Assembly (NCBI RefSeq): GCF_024679095.1
Contig: NW_026111612.1
Location: 259,501-323,500 of the forward strand
Reading direction: 5' to 3'
Source: Eriocheir sinensis
Taxonomy: Eukaryota; Arthropoda; Malacostraca; Decapoda; Varunidae
Length of the DNA: 64,000 nt
Shown here: piece by piece, positions 44,981 to 54,415 of the stretch
How positions within the stretch are numbered: position 1 is the stretch's first letter
Layout: every line of letters starts with the position of its first letter
Translations under genes and position numbers: made by a program
The notes under the pieces: generated by a model
What the model saw: the letters and a program-made list of their open reading frames with translations, nothing else
What the model was told of the DNA's origin: nothing
The model's database searches: none

Positions 44981-46675
44981 CTACCTTGCCAGTGGCCTCC
45001 CTGCATCCAGTCGCCGTGTCTGCACAACCAAATAATCATGCAGGACAGAGTTCCTCCTAATAAGGTAGCACACGACGACGAGACTGACGAACATCAGAAA
45101 CATTGGTACAAAAAATCCAGGGTACAGGTAGGGGAGATGCAAATAATCAGGCAGCGTTTCCTCCAGGGTTTCCGCAAACTCTGTTTTGTTTGCGAAAGAC
45201 AATGAATTAAGGGAATTAGTCACATACGAGATGCTGGAGAAATAAATGTCATCGAGAGACCGTAGAGGAAACACTCGATGGGAAATATTGGCCGTGAAAA
45301 CCAGACGGATCCGGGACGGGTACGTTGTTATGTTAGTGGAGCGGATATAGCATGCTTCCGCTATGGCATATTGACCAGTAACCCGTTGATAAGTGGTACC
45401 CTCCGGGCAAATGACTGATACATAGAATGACTGAGGGAAATAAAAATAATGCAGACCCTGAAAGTTCTTATGGAAAACAGGCGTTGGTGTTAGCTGCTTG
45501 TAAGGGCACAGGGAAAGAGCGTCAGACGCGTTCACGCGGGTGAGGGCGATCTCGCATACCCCTCCCCGAACTGGAAGGCAGGCAAAGAGAGACGCAGAAC
45601 AATAGAATCGCCCGAAGACCGTTTCCTTGCAATACTGCAAGAGTGAGTAGCTACCCGTTGAAAACAGAGCGAAATCCTTCGCGATTAGAACAGGAGACGG
45701 GGACGTGTCCAGGGCTAACACACCGTCCTTTGCTGAAAAAGGGAACGGGACAATTTCGTGTGCCTCAAACACGTCCGCCGTCTGAAATGGAACATGAATG
45801 ATTATGGCATCAGGGATGAGGCTGGAGTCAATCAAGGGGTAAAAATATTGACTCATGTCCGGGGTGAATAAGGGTGTTAGGCTATAATTTTGATACCCGA
45901 TCTGGACAGTCGTTCTCAAATCGTGTAGAGGGAACAAGGCAGGTGTGACTCTACCGTGCGCTGCATCAACCATGTTGCTAATAACCTGCTGATTTGCCGT
46001 TGCGACGGAGTTAATGACGTTTTCCAATACATGCAAGGCCTGATCTAGGAGAAGAAACTGATTCACCAGGTCGATCTGTTTGACAACTATGTTGATAACC
46101 TCTACCATCTTATTTGTCTGCTCTAGCAGTTCCTCAATGTTAGTATGCAATAGCGCATGTTTTCTACAATTGGCGTTGATCACCCTGCGGTTTCGAGCAG
46201 CAAAGGAAAGTACACGAGCGTAGTGGTCCCGCAAATCGCGAACGTCCTCGTCGGTAGCCGTACCGAAAAGGAACTTTGAGGCGGACCCAACGATGTTGAG
46301 CAACCCCTTCTTTACCCGAGAGTGAACTGAGTAAAAACTATAATCCATGTTTACCTCATCAACTTTTCCCCGTAAGTACAGAATCCTATCCTCCAGTAGT
46401 TGAAAAAGAGTCAGAGAGTTGGTACTAGAAGGTGCCTTTGATTCCCTAGTCTTGGTAGCCCGTATGGCGTCTGCCATGCCGAGTAGTTTCTCTGAGACTA
46501 TCCTGATTGTGTCCGTGGTGTAGGTCAAGGAAGTATACGGATATTTTACGAGGAGCACATTTTCTATGAGGAAGACCTCTCCTATGTGTGCCGTGAGGGC
46601 ACCAGGCTTCAGGTGGATGGGTGTTGTTGCAAGCAGGGAGCCGAGGGACAACAAGATGGTCAGAAAACGCAACAT
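44981..46675 (-). CDS. env: envelope glycoprotein of baculovirus F / errantivirus type, open reading frame
   Basis: An uninterrupted frame of 564 codons from the ATG at 46675-46673 to TAG at 44981-44983. Visible parts: a hydrophobic signal peptide (about residues 1-18, MLRFLTILLSLGSLLATT); a basic site RVKK at about 120-123; directly after it GLLNIVGSASKFLFG (about 124-138), which matches the fusion-peptide region that follows the furin site of baculovirus F and gypsy-type Env proteins; a heptad-like helical region after it; potential N-glycosylation sites including NASD, NITT and NISH; Cys-rich ectodomain; one membrane segment near 521-539 (FFVPMFLMFVSLVVVCYLI); and a tail of about 25 residues. 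In relatives this class I fusion protein acts at membranes after cleavage. The cleavage site here ends in Lys where furin prefers Arg, so processing is uncertain. It starts 31 bp downstream of the pol stop, just after a splice-acceptor-like site. Confidence 0.88.
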   Translation of the reverse strand: MLRFLTILLSLGSLLATTPIHLKPGALTAHIGEVFLIENVLLVKYPYTSLTYTTDTIRIVSEKLLGMADAIRATKTRESKAPSSTNSLTLFQLLEDRILYLRGKVDEVNMDYSFYSVHSRVKKGLLNIVGSASKFLFGTATDEDVRDLRDHYARVLSFAARNRRVINANCRKHALLHTNIEELLEQTNKMVEVINIVVKQIDLVNQFLLLDQALHVLENVINSVATANQQVISNMVDAAHGRVTPALFPLHDLRTTVQIGYQNYSLTPLFTPDMSQYFYPLIDSSLIPDAIIIHVPFQTADVFEAHEIVPFPFSAKDGVLALDTSPSPVLIAKDFALFSTGSYSLLQYCKETVFGRFYCSASLFACLPVRGGVCEIALTRVNASDALSLCPYKQLTPTPVFHKNFQGLHYFYFPQSFYVSVICPEGTTYQRVTGQYAIAEACYIRSTNITTYPSRIRLVFTANISHRVFPLRSLDDIYFSSISYVTNSLNSLSFANKTEFAETLEETLPDYLHLPYLYPGFFVPMFLMFVSLVVVCYLIRRNSVLHDYLVVQTRRLDAGRPLAR

Positions 46676-46680
46676 CACGA

Positions 46681-46700
46681 TCTGAAAGTGGTTGGAATGA
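46681..46700 (-). promoter_or_regulatory. splice acceptor-like site just upstream of env
   Basis: The minus strand reads CATTCCAACCACTTTCAG immediately before ATCGTG and the env ATG, leaving 6 bases between the AG (46683-46682) and the start codon. Errantivirus env is known to be made from a spliced subgenomic RNA, so this is the expected place for its 3' splice site. The donor is not visible and probably lay in the missing 5' region. Confidence 0.6.
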
Positions 46701-46705
46701 AGTAT

Positions 46706-47645
46706 TTAAACCCGTGGTCTCAAGTTATAGCTATGGGTGTTGGGATTATCTTGTTGAACATTTGACTCTGAGGGGGAAGTACCAATATCAAGGTCCAAAG
46801 GTGAGGGAATTACTTTCAGACGATCACTCTGAACTTCTAGATTGACTCCACTATTCGACTCGAGAACCTCGAACCGATTTCCCCTGACATTCCGAGCAAC
46901 TCGGTAAGGACCCACAAATTTAGCCCCCAATTTCGAACTCCTTTCCGCTTGCTTAATCATGACTGTGTCACCCTCTTTGAAATTCACCGGGACGGCCTGT
47001 TTGTGTTGTTTTGACATCATTTCAACCTTCGTAGCTTTTAACATACACCTAACTTCTGAGTGTATCTTGGAAAACATATGCATCTGCTGCTGTGCGTACC
47101 TATCAATGTTGTAGAGAGGTTGTTGTGGGATTGTTAGGAAGTCGTACGGAATACGTTTCTCCACCCCATATAAGATGTAGTAAGGAGACTTCCCCGTAGA
47201 GTCGTTTACCGACGTATTTATGGAAGCGGCTATATGCGATAGCCAGTCCTCCCAGTTATCGTGGAGATCGTTCACGATAGACCTGAGGACCTGTAAGATT
47301 TTCCTATTTGCCCTCTCCGCCAACCCATTAGCAGCTGGGTGGTAAGCTGTGATGAAGGATTGCGTGATGTTAAACTGAGCGCATATTTCGCTCAATACTG
47401 AGTTCCTAAACTCGGTGCCATTGTCACTCAAAAGAATTCGAGGAGACGAATGTGGACACAACACGTGAGTCACGAGGGCATGGGCCACGCGTGTGGCTGT
47501 CTTGTCCTTGAGAGGCGCTAGAACTAGAAACCTAGAGAACTGGTCGACGCACACCGATAAGTAGCGCGAACCATGTTGGCTCTGGGGGAGATGTAATAAG
47601 TCTATATTAACAACATCCCATGGCTCCTCTGGTACTGGGTATTGA
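46706..47645 (-). CDS. pol: integrase core and C-terminal part of pol, open segment
   Basis: From about 47645 the minus strand is open through VNIDLLHLPQSQHGSRYLSV, CVDQFSRF (first catalytic Asp), LLSDNGTEF (second Asp) and NGLAERANRK (Glu), with 35 residues between the second Asp and the Glu, as in DD35E integrases. A DNA-binding C-terminal segment follows (DTVMIKQAERSSKLGAKFVG, then PYRVARNVRGNRFEVLE) and the frame stops at 46706 after SYNLRPRV. The enzyme would insert element cDNA into the genome. It is cut off from the rest of pol by a frameshift near 47640, so no complete polyprotein can be made from this copy. Confidence 0.88.
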
Positions 47646-48431
47646 CGGACCCCTTGTGCTTAGCACAGACGACGCAATGTGCGATATGTTTTTCTACATC
47701 AACCCGTAATGTGAGCCAGTAGAATTTTCGTCTGGTGACAGATAGCGTCTTGTCTCTTCCTGAGCGACCCGCAATGGGTGTGTTATGGACCAGCTTAAGC
47801 GTCACGGGGACGTATTTGTCTGGGATGACCAGTTGGTCTATAGGTACCGGTTTGGTTGGCCATGACCTACAAAGGAGGTTGTCCTCTGATAGGAAGAATT
47901 GTGAAAAGGGAACTGGCAATTCAGGAAGGTTTGATTCGTCTCCCGACTCGAGGGCGTAAATTAACCTCTTCCACACAGGGTGGTCTCGCTGAGCAATGTG
48001 TAGCTCAGGTGAAGTGAAGTTGTGGATGACCTCTGGGGTGGTAATCGCGCCTATCGGAATATTCCGAGATAAGGCATCTGTGACCACATTTGTTTTCCCG
48101 GTGATATATTTTATCTCCGGATTGTATGCTTGGATCGTTAAGAACCATCTTGCCAGACGACCGTGTAGGTTTTTTTCCTTGAAAAGATCAGTTATGGCCG
48201 CGTGGTCTGTATACACCACAATTACGTACCCCATCACTATGTCACGAAAATGCTTCAGAGCCCACACAATGGCAAGAGCCTCTAGGTGGGTAACAGAATA
48301 GTTCTTCTCCGGAGCTGTAAGTACTCGACTGGCGAACGCTATCACATGCTTTTTGCCGGACTTATCTGTTTGCATCAGAGCGGCTCCTAGTCCACTAGCC
48401 GAAGCGTCGGTACAAAGCTGAAAGGGGTCCT
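47602..48431 (-). pseudogene. pol: RNase H domain and integrase zinc-binding region of pol
   Basis: RNase H residues are in place: LCTDASASGLGAAL (Asp), LEALAIVWALKHF (Glu), VYTDHAAI (Asp) and TDALSRN (Asp). The integrase N-terminal zinc region follows, with KLVH and HCVVCAKH; the second His of the HHCC pattern is replaced, as the motif reads AGRSGRDKT where relatives have a His in this spot. The frame is joined to the reverse transcriptase only through the 59-bp duplication at 48432-48490, which shifts it, and it ends at a frameshift near 47640. Confidence 0.82.
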
Positions 48432-48490
48432 TGCGTACCTATCAATGTTGTAGAGAGGTTGTTGTGGGATTGTTAGGAAGTCGTACGGAA
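48432..48490 (-). repeat. 59-bp templated duplication of integrase sequence inside RT-RNase H
   Basis: Identical over 59 bp to 47093-47151, in the same orientation. It encodes PYDFLTIPQQPLYNIDRYA in both places. In the integrase it is in context; here it interrupts VLVFP and KDPFQLCTD. 59 is not a multiple of three, so it shifts the frame. Confidence 0.93.
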
Positions 48491-49536
48491 AGACAAGGAC
48501 CGGAGCCTGTGTAAGCGCTTTCTTTAAATCCTCAAAACTCGTTTGTTGAGCTGGGAGCCACTGAAATGGTACGTCTTTCTTTAAAAGATGGGTTAGGGGA
48601 CTCGCGCGTGCTGCGAAGTCCTTTATGAAAGGCCTGTAATAACCTGCGACACCCAAGAAAGACCGTACCTTGTCCGCAGACGTTGGCTGAGGGAACTCGG
48701 CAATAGCCTTTATTTTGTCGTCCACTGTGTGGATGCCGAATTCGTCCACGACATGCCCCAAGAACTTGATCCGAGGCTTTAAAAATTCACATTTGGTGAT
48801 TTTGAGCTTTAATCCGACCTCTTGAAGTCTGTGTAGGACTGCTTTTAGTGTTTCCATGTGCATGCACGTCTTTACTTGCTATGATGATGTCGTCTAAATA
48901 CACATAGACAGAGTTGCCCAGCAAGTCACCAAAATACTGTTCATTGTCCTTTGAAGGTCAAGGGAGCTCCTTTGAGCCCGAACGGCATCCTCGTCCACCA
49001 TAGTGGCCATGAGGCGTGCTGAAAGCCGTTATTTCACGTGACTCGGGGGCCATGGGCCAGTAGCCACTGACCAGATCAAGACTCGTAAAGACTTTATTTC
49101 CTCTACCGAGACACATCAGAAGATCTCTAAGAACGGGAAGCGGAAAATGATCATCCACGGTCGCGGTGTTCACACGCCGGAAATCAATCACAGGGCGATA
49201 AGAGCCGTCTTTCTTTGGAACCAGAAACAAGGGTGAATTCCACGGGGAACTCGATTCTTTGATGACACCTTGTTGTAACATTTCAGAGATAAATTGTTGC
49301 ACCACCTCCCTCTGACTGTGGGGGAGCTTGTACGCATTGATATATATAGGATTTGTATTGGGTTTTAACTTAATGTGGTGTTCAGCACACTGCGTAACTC
49401 TAAGCGGCTCGCCTGGTAGAGCAAGCGCCCCCCGATAATGTTCCTGAAGCTGGACTAAGGTTGGCTTAATTTCGGAATAGTGTGCAACTTTTAGGAATGC
49501 CTCTGTGCTTTGTCTTGTTCGGGAGAAGCCTGACAC
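48432..49536 (-). pseudogene. pol: reverse transcriptase domain of pol, broken
   Basis: In order: NPIYINAYKLPHSQREVVQQ, SSPWNSPLFLVPKKDGSYRP, VIDFRRVNTATVDDHFPLP, FTSLDLVSGYW (first catalytic Asp), then FSTPHGHY, MPFGLKGAP, the YLDD catalytic box at 48889-48900, and after it KFLGHVVDEFGI and FLGVAGYYRPFIKDFA. Small shifts occur near 48995, 48955 and 48870, and two residues seem to be missing after SGYW. The domain therefore lies in several frames. The 3' end is displaced by a 59-bp duplicate of integrase sequence. Confidence 0.85.
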
Positions 49537-49945
49537 GCCGAGGTTATGCCTGAGACTTGGGCTGAAGGGTATTCAGCTGGTTCCGGGGCGACATTTCTCC
49601 CATACACTAGACACTGGCATAATCGAACACCGTGTCTTAAGGATACAGGGGATCCAGACGTGTTTATTACCAATGCCTCTGCAAAACCTCCTTCCTTGAC
49701 TGTCGCAAGAGTTACCTCCACCGTCACGCGGTGTATGTGAGGAGCTCCGTCGATACACACATCACTGCCCGTCGGAGGGGCGTTAGGCAAACGGATTTTA
49801 ACAAGTTTTGCAGCACGATCCGGAACTATATGAGGACCTTCTACGACTGCTGTTACTGTCCGCCACAAGTCTGCAATGGTTTCGTGTGGTTTGACCGTAA
49901 GAGGTGACACTCGGGCGGTGGCAGACCCTGAGTCTGTGGTGGGTT
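49491..49945 (-). pseudogene. pol: protease-RT linker of pol
   Basis: Open frame SPLTVKPHETIADLWRTVTA to SACQASPEQDKAQRHS, with a dUTPase-free, Pro- and Val-rich linker that includes GPHIVPDRAAKLVKIRLP and LVINTSGSPVSLRHGVRLC; such a segment is usual upstream of the reverse transcriptase in gypsy-type pol proteins. Frameshifts near 49945 and 49505 separate it from protease and reverse transcriptase. Confidence 0.7.
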
Positions 49946-50345
49946 GGTCATTTTCCGCTCTGAGGGTGGGATTACAGGTGACAGAGGCGATGGATTTACC
50001 ATCCCCTGTATGCGTCGGCCTTGATACACGATCGCGTTGCTTACAGGGTTTATGGCGATGTGCAGGTCTTTCATGGTGTTTAATCCTAAGATCCCATCCA
50101 CAGGTAAGGCAGACCTGCTAGAGACATAAAAGAAATCTCGAAAGGGACATACATGGTCATGTAAGCTGACTGTTAGTGGTACTCGCCCAAGGATTCCCAA
50201 AGTGGTGCCCGTCACGCCTATCACATTCAGGTCGTTCTCTTGGAGCGGCCAATTTTCCCCACTCGCTTGTCGTGTCAGTGACCTGTAAGCGGAGTCGGAT
50301 ATGACATTGACTGTGGCACCTGTGTCAACCCGTGGATATGGCAAA
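49946..50345 (-). pseudogene. pol: aspartic protease domain of pol
   Basis: Contains the catalytic VDTGATVNVIS near the start and the second protease signature VDGILGLNTM about 75 residues later, as in retroelement proteases that work as dimers and process Gag and Pol. Relative to the nucleocapsid frame it is in -1, compatible with -1 frameshifting, but a stop at about 50370 in this frame and the stop at 50441 in the gag frame leave no overlap for it. The gag-pro junction is therefore damaged. Confidence 0.8.
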
Positions 50346-50439
50346 AGGCAGCCTTCCGCTGATGGTTTGGCCTAGGGTTCCTGTGTGATGAATGATGCCC
50401 GCCCCTGTAACCTCCTGACCTCCTATCTGAGCCCCGTCT

Positions 50440-50735
50440 TCAATGTGTTGATTCCCTACGTTTCGCGAAACAAGAATGTTCAAAATGTCCTGATTGTCTG
50501 CAAAAACTACAGGTGAGAGATGCCTTACTTTGTGCTTGCAATGCTGCTGCCGTTGCGAGGGTTTGATGGTGAGGGTGTTCCTGAACCTTGACTTTTAACT
50601 CTGAGACGAAGTCAACCAACTTCCCGCTCGGTTTGAAGGCCAAAGGGAGGGCAGAACGGCGGTTCTTCTCTGAAATATGAAATAAGTAAAAAAAAAAATC
50701 GAAAGCTGTCTTCACCTGGTGCTTTTGCATACAGC
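50440..50735 (-). pseudogene. gag: Gag nucleocapsid fragment with a CCHC zinc knuckle
   Basis: CSFCRQSGHFEHSCF near 50505-50460 is a C-x2-C-x4-H-x4-C zinc knuckle that binds element RNA in Gag proteins. It is preceded by LAFKPSGKLVDFVSELKVKV. The matrix and capsid parts are absent. The frame meets TGA at about 50441 but continues with a basic, Arg-rich run, so that stop may be a mutation. At the 5' side, minus-strand T-rich sequence ends in 'catatttcag' (50670-50680), a splice-acceptor-like site exactly where Gag similarity begins. Confidence 0.75.
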
Positions 50736-51479
50736 CCCCTGGAAGCCAGAGCGCGTCTTTTCATCTTTATCAGCCTCTTCTTTTTCTGCTTCCTCCTTTC
50801 CCAGTTTCTCTTCCTGGTTTTTGTTGTACTATTCTTTTTCATCCTCTTCTCCCTCATCTTCATGCTTCTCATCCTCTTCATCTTCATGCTTCTCATCCTC
50901 TTCTTTCATCCCTTCATCCTTTTCCTCATCCATATGGTCGTGTGTTTCTTTCCTGCCCTCCTCCGCCTCTCTCTCCCTCTCTCATTATCATAATCATCAC
51001 CGTCGCTTTCAATGTTTGTCGTCTTTATAATTACTAGGCAACGTCTTTCTCAAACATCAATAATATCTCGAATTCCTGGTTTTCTTGGTTTTCTTTCTCC
51101 TCTCCTTTGTCATCACCGCCATTATCATTAATTATTGTTCGTCTCTCCGTTTATGCAGCAAAATATTTTTTTAAGTGGTGACTTTTGTGTATAATGAATT
51201 TCTCTCTCTCTCTCACCATCCTTATCGTCATTATCAGTTATACTTTTGTCTACATTATTGTTCTATTGAAACAAGTATTTCCGTAACAGTGATTTCTATA
51301 TTTAGAGATTTTTATTCTATTTTATCACTTCCTTCTTCTTCTTCATCATCATCACCATCAATATCATCAGTTGCCTTCTTTTTACGTTTAAAAAATCTTC
51401 CCAAACAGTAACAATTATGTGGTTTTCATCATTATTATCATCATCGTCAACACCATCATCAACAGCCTCTACTTCATGA
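50736..51479. repeat. T/C-rich low-complexity region with a short duplication
   Basis: A motif 'cttcatgcttctcatcctct' occurs twice near 50861 and 50887. ATC triplets and CT runs follow. No gene recognised. Confidence 0.7.
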
Positions 51480-52870
51480 TCCTTCTTTCTTGTTCTTCTT
51501 GCTTCTTCTTTCGCTTCTGATCATAACTCACATTATTTTTACACGTTTATTCCTCCTGTATTTTACTTCTTTCCTTATTCTTCTTTACTCTTTCTTCACT
51601 GTCTCTTCTCTTCCTGCCTTTATTTCCTTACTCGTGACCTCGTAAACTTTCTTCCCTCGTCCTTTACCATCTTTTCCTAATCCTCCTTTATTTATTGTTT
51701 ATTTCTATCTTCCTTGTTTATGTTTTCCTTTGCTCCAGATCAAACTCTTCCCTCTTCGCCTGATCTTCCTTTGTTTATTTTCTTTCGCAATCCAACTCTT
51801 TATTCTTTTCTTCTCCTCCCTCTCTTTCTACACTTGTTTTTTTCCTTCACTCGATTTAACTTTTCTGTTCTCCGCCTTTCCCTTCCTCCGTGTATTCCTT
51901 CACTTTCTTCGCTTATGTTTCTAACACTTCACGTCTCCTTTCTTCCCTCTCCCTCCATTTTCATTTTTCTCTCCCTTGACCTCTATTCTCCTCCATTCTT
52001 ATCTTTCTAATCTCCTTTTCTTTGGTCATCAGATTTTTTTATTCCTTGCTCTGCCCTGCTTTGTTGTCCTCATTTTCCTCTTTCCTCCACCTAATTCTCT
52101 TTTTCCTCCCATATCTCCCTTTCTCTCTCCTTCGCCTGCTTCCATGTTTTGACGTTCTTCCCTTCCTTCACTTACTTCGATGCCCTTCTTTTCTTCCCTT
52201 TCTTCATTTTGCCCCCCTTCCCTTTACTCTCTCACCTCCTCCTCCTCCATCTTAGTGTTATCCTCTATTCTCCCTGTTTCACATCCTTCACTTCCCCCCT
52301 TTCTTCCTTGTCTCCCTCTTTTTCCCTCCCTCCCTTCCTCTTTTCCTTCCATCACTCCTCCTCCCTGTCTTTAACTCCGGCCTTAAATTATCTCCTTTCC
52401 TTCTTTCCTTCGCAGTATACCTTTCTTTCTCAACTCTCCATTTCTTCCTTGATCACTTTTCTTCCTTTCTTTCCTTCTTTCCCTGCTCTTCCCTTTCCTT
52501 CCTTCTGCCTCTCTCCCTCCACTCATTTCAAAGGATCCTTTCTTTCCTCCCTTCACTCCCTTTCCTTCCATCCACTGCCCCTCCCTTCCCTTTCCTTCCC
52601 TGCCCCCTTCCTCCTGCCATCCTCTTCACCTCTTTCCCTTAACCCTTCCCTTATTTCCCTTGCTCTTCCCTTCCCTTCTCTTCTTTCCCCTTCCCTTCCC
52701 TCCACCCCCCTCCCTTCCCTTCCTTTCCCTTCCCTGTCCCCTTTCCACCTGCCAACCTCTTCACCTCTTTTCCTGAACCCTTGATCCCTTTCCCTTCTTT
52801 CCCCTTCTCTTCCCTTTCCTTCTATCCCCTTCCTTCCCTTCCCTTCCCTCCCACCCGTCAACCCGTTCAC
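51480..52870. repeat. polypyrimidine block with a 137-bp tandem duplication
   Basis: C/T-dominated for about 1.4 kb. Near its end 'cctcttcacctctttccctt' (about 52620) recurs as 'cctcttcacctcttttcctg' (about 52757), each followed by TTCCCTT-type units. All long frames are compositional. Confidence 0.85.
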
Positions 52871-53847
52871 TCATTCCAGTCCTTCACAGGGGCAGCAGAA
52901 CGCGTCGTTTTTCCGCCTCCGAGACTCAACCCACTGCCCCTTAAAAATGCAAAACAGAACGACAATTTTGACGCTGGGGATTAAAAGGACCATGCGACTT
53001 CTTTTAACCCTTTCGGCTCTCAGAGAATCGAGGTTTTAATTTTGCATGAAGGATAATTGTTGGGAGTGTTTGCTTTTACTTATTGTGTATATGGAAAAAA
53101 TGTTGAGAAAGGCTAACATTTGTGTCCTTATTGCGATCAAGTTTAATCTACTTTGTAACATTTTTTTTTTATCTCAGTGTGGCTCTGAGAAAAATAGGTT
53201 TTAATTATACATCAACGATACTGTTACGAAACATTTTTATTTTATCTATTCGATATATGAATAAATAGTTCAGACCAATATTTACGTTTTTATCACTACC
53301 AATTTCAATAATTGAAGAGTATTTGATAAAAAGTCGGCTTGTCTTGTTGAACGAAAATTACTGAAACCTGGCAAACTATTCTGATATTCCGGCTGCATTG
53401 GGAAGTACTGTCAATATGCTTCGTGACTTTATTATATGAAGATTAATCAGCCTCGGGTAAAGTTACGTATGAAGTATGAGATAAAACGTAGACTGCTCAT
53501 TATGAACAATAATAACTGACACCGGATGAACGCATCGGGCAATGTTTCAGATGAGCAATTGTTAAAATGTTTCGTTCTCTCCAGTATGTTTTATACAGTT
53601 ATCGTATACGATTATCTAATCATGTGTCCTGTCTCATATTTTTTTTCATCTCCCTATTCTTTTTTTTTTCATTTATCTTCTTCGAAAACACAATATCATA
53701 CCATTAAACGCGACACAGTAAGTTCCTTTAAAACGCTGATATAAAAAGGAAAAAAATATGAAATCTCCGGACATAAAAAAAACGGTAAATATTTTGGAGA
53801 AACATGGCGACAATAAAACCTCCTGAACACAACAATTACATCCTGTG
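52871..53847. other. AT-rich sequence without a recognised feature
   Basis: Several A or T runs. Open frames stay under 75 codons. Nothing recognised. Confidence 0.45.
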
Positions 53848-53893
<46 letters not shown>

Positions 53894-54155
53894 ATGTTTA
53901 TATATACACACCGAAACACCAAACACACAACTACAAAACACTGCAAACAATTCTCTCTCTCTCTCTCTCTCTCTCTCATTTCTTACTCTTATTTCTTCCT
54001 TCACCTCCACTCCCTTGTTTTTTATCTCCTTTTGTTCCGTATCTTTTTTTTTTTTATTGCACAACCTTCAATACCACTCTCCTCCTCCTTCTCCTCCTCC
54101 TCCTTCTCCTCCTCCTCCTCCTCTCCCCTCCCCCCCTCCCCCTCCTCCTCCTCCC
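53848..54155. repeat. (CAA)n, (CT)n and (CCT)n cluster
   Basis: CAA at 53848-53894, CT at 53951-53978, CTC/CCT at 54079-54155. Confidence 0.95.
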
Positions 54156-54299
54156 TGACACACCCTCCGATAAGACGTAAATCAGGAGGAGCCAGCTGGG
54201 TGCGAGTAGGCTGGGCGGGACAAAGCGGTTGTTTGCTAAGAAATAACTAAAATAGCTTTATATATTAAGAGTCCATTGCAGGGACAAACACTATTAGGC

Positions 54300-54415
54300 G
54301 AACAGACGGAGAGAGAGATGCATAGATAGGTAGGCTGACAGGTATGTAGGTAGGCAGATAGGTAGAAGAGTAGGTAGCGAGAGAGGTAGAGAAGTAGGTC
54401 ATTTGGTGGGTATAT
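54300..54415. repeat. GTAG/GATA tetranucleotide repeat, degenerate
   Basis: Repeated 'ggtag', 'aggta' and 'gatag' words over about 115 bp, like the tract near 30780-31210. Confidence 0.75.

Larger units (their letters stand above)
44240..50735 (-). mobile_element. Ty3/gypsy-type endogenous retroelement with envelope (errantivirus-like), 5'-truncated
   Basis: Minus-strand order: nucleocapsid zinc knuckle, protease, reverse transcriptase, RNase H, integrase, envelope. This is the order of errantivirus-like gypsy elements. The N-terminal gag and the 5' LTR are missing: upstream of 50735 the sequence turns into low-complexity DNA. The 3' LTR should lie in 44240-44980 but cannot be delimited without its partner. 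At least nine lesions lie between about 50441 and 47640; none is seen from there to 44981. Confidence 0.9.

Noticed and set aside
44728..45039. 103-codon minus-strand frame after env as an accessory gene
   Set aside because: It overlaps the env end in another frame, and I recognise no domain.
46676..46678. GTG codon just upstream as the env start
   Set aside because: GTG is an unlikely eukaryotic start; the ATG at 46675 begins a good signal peptide.
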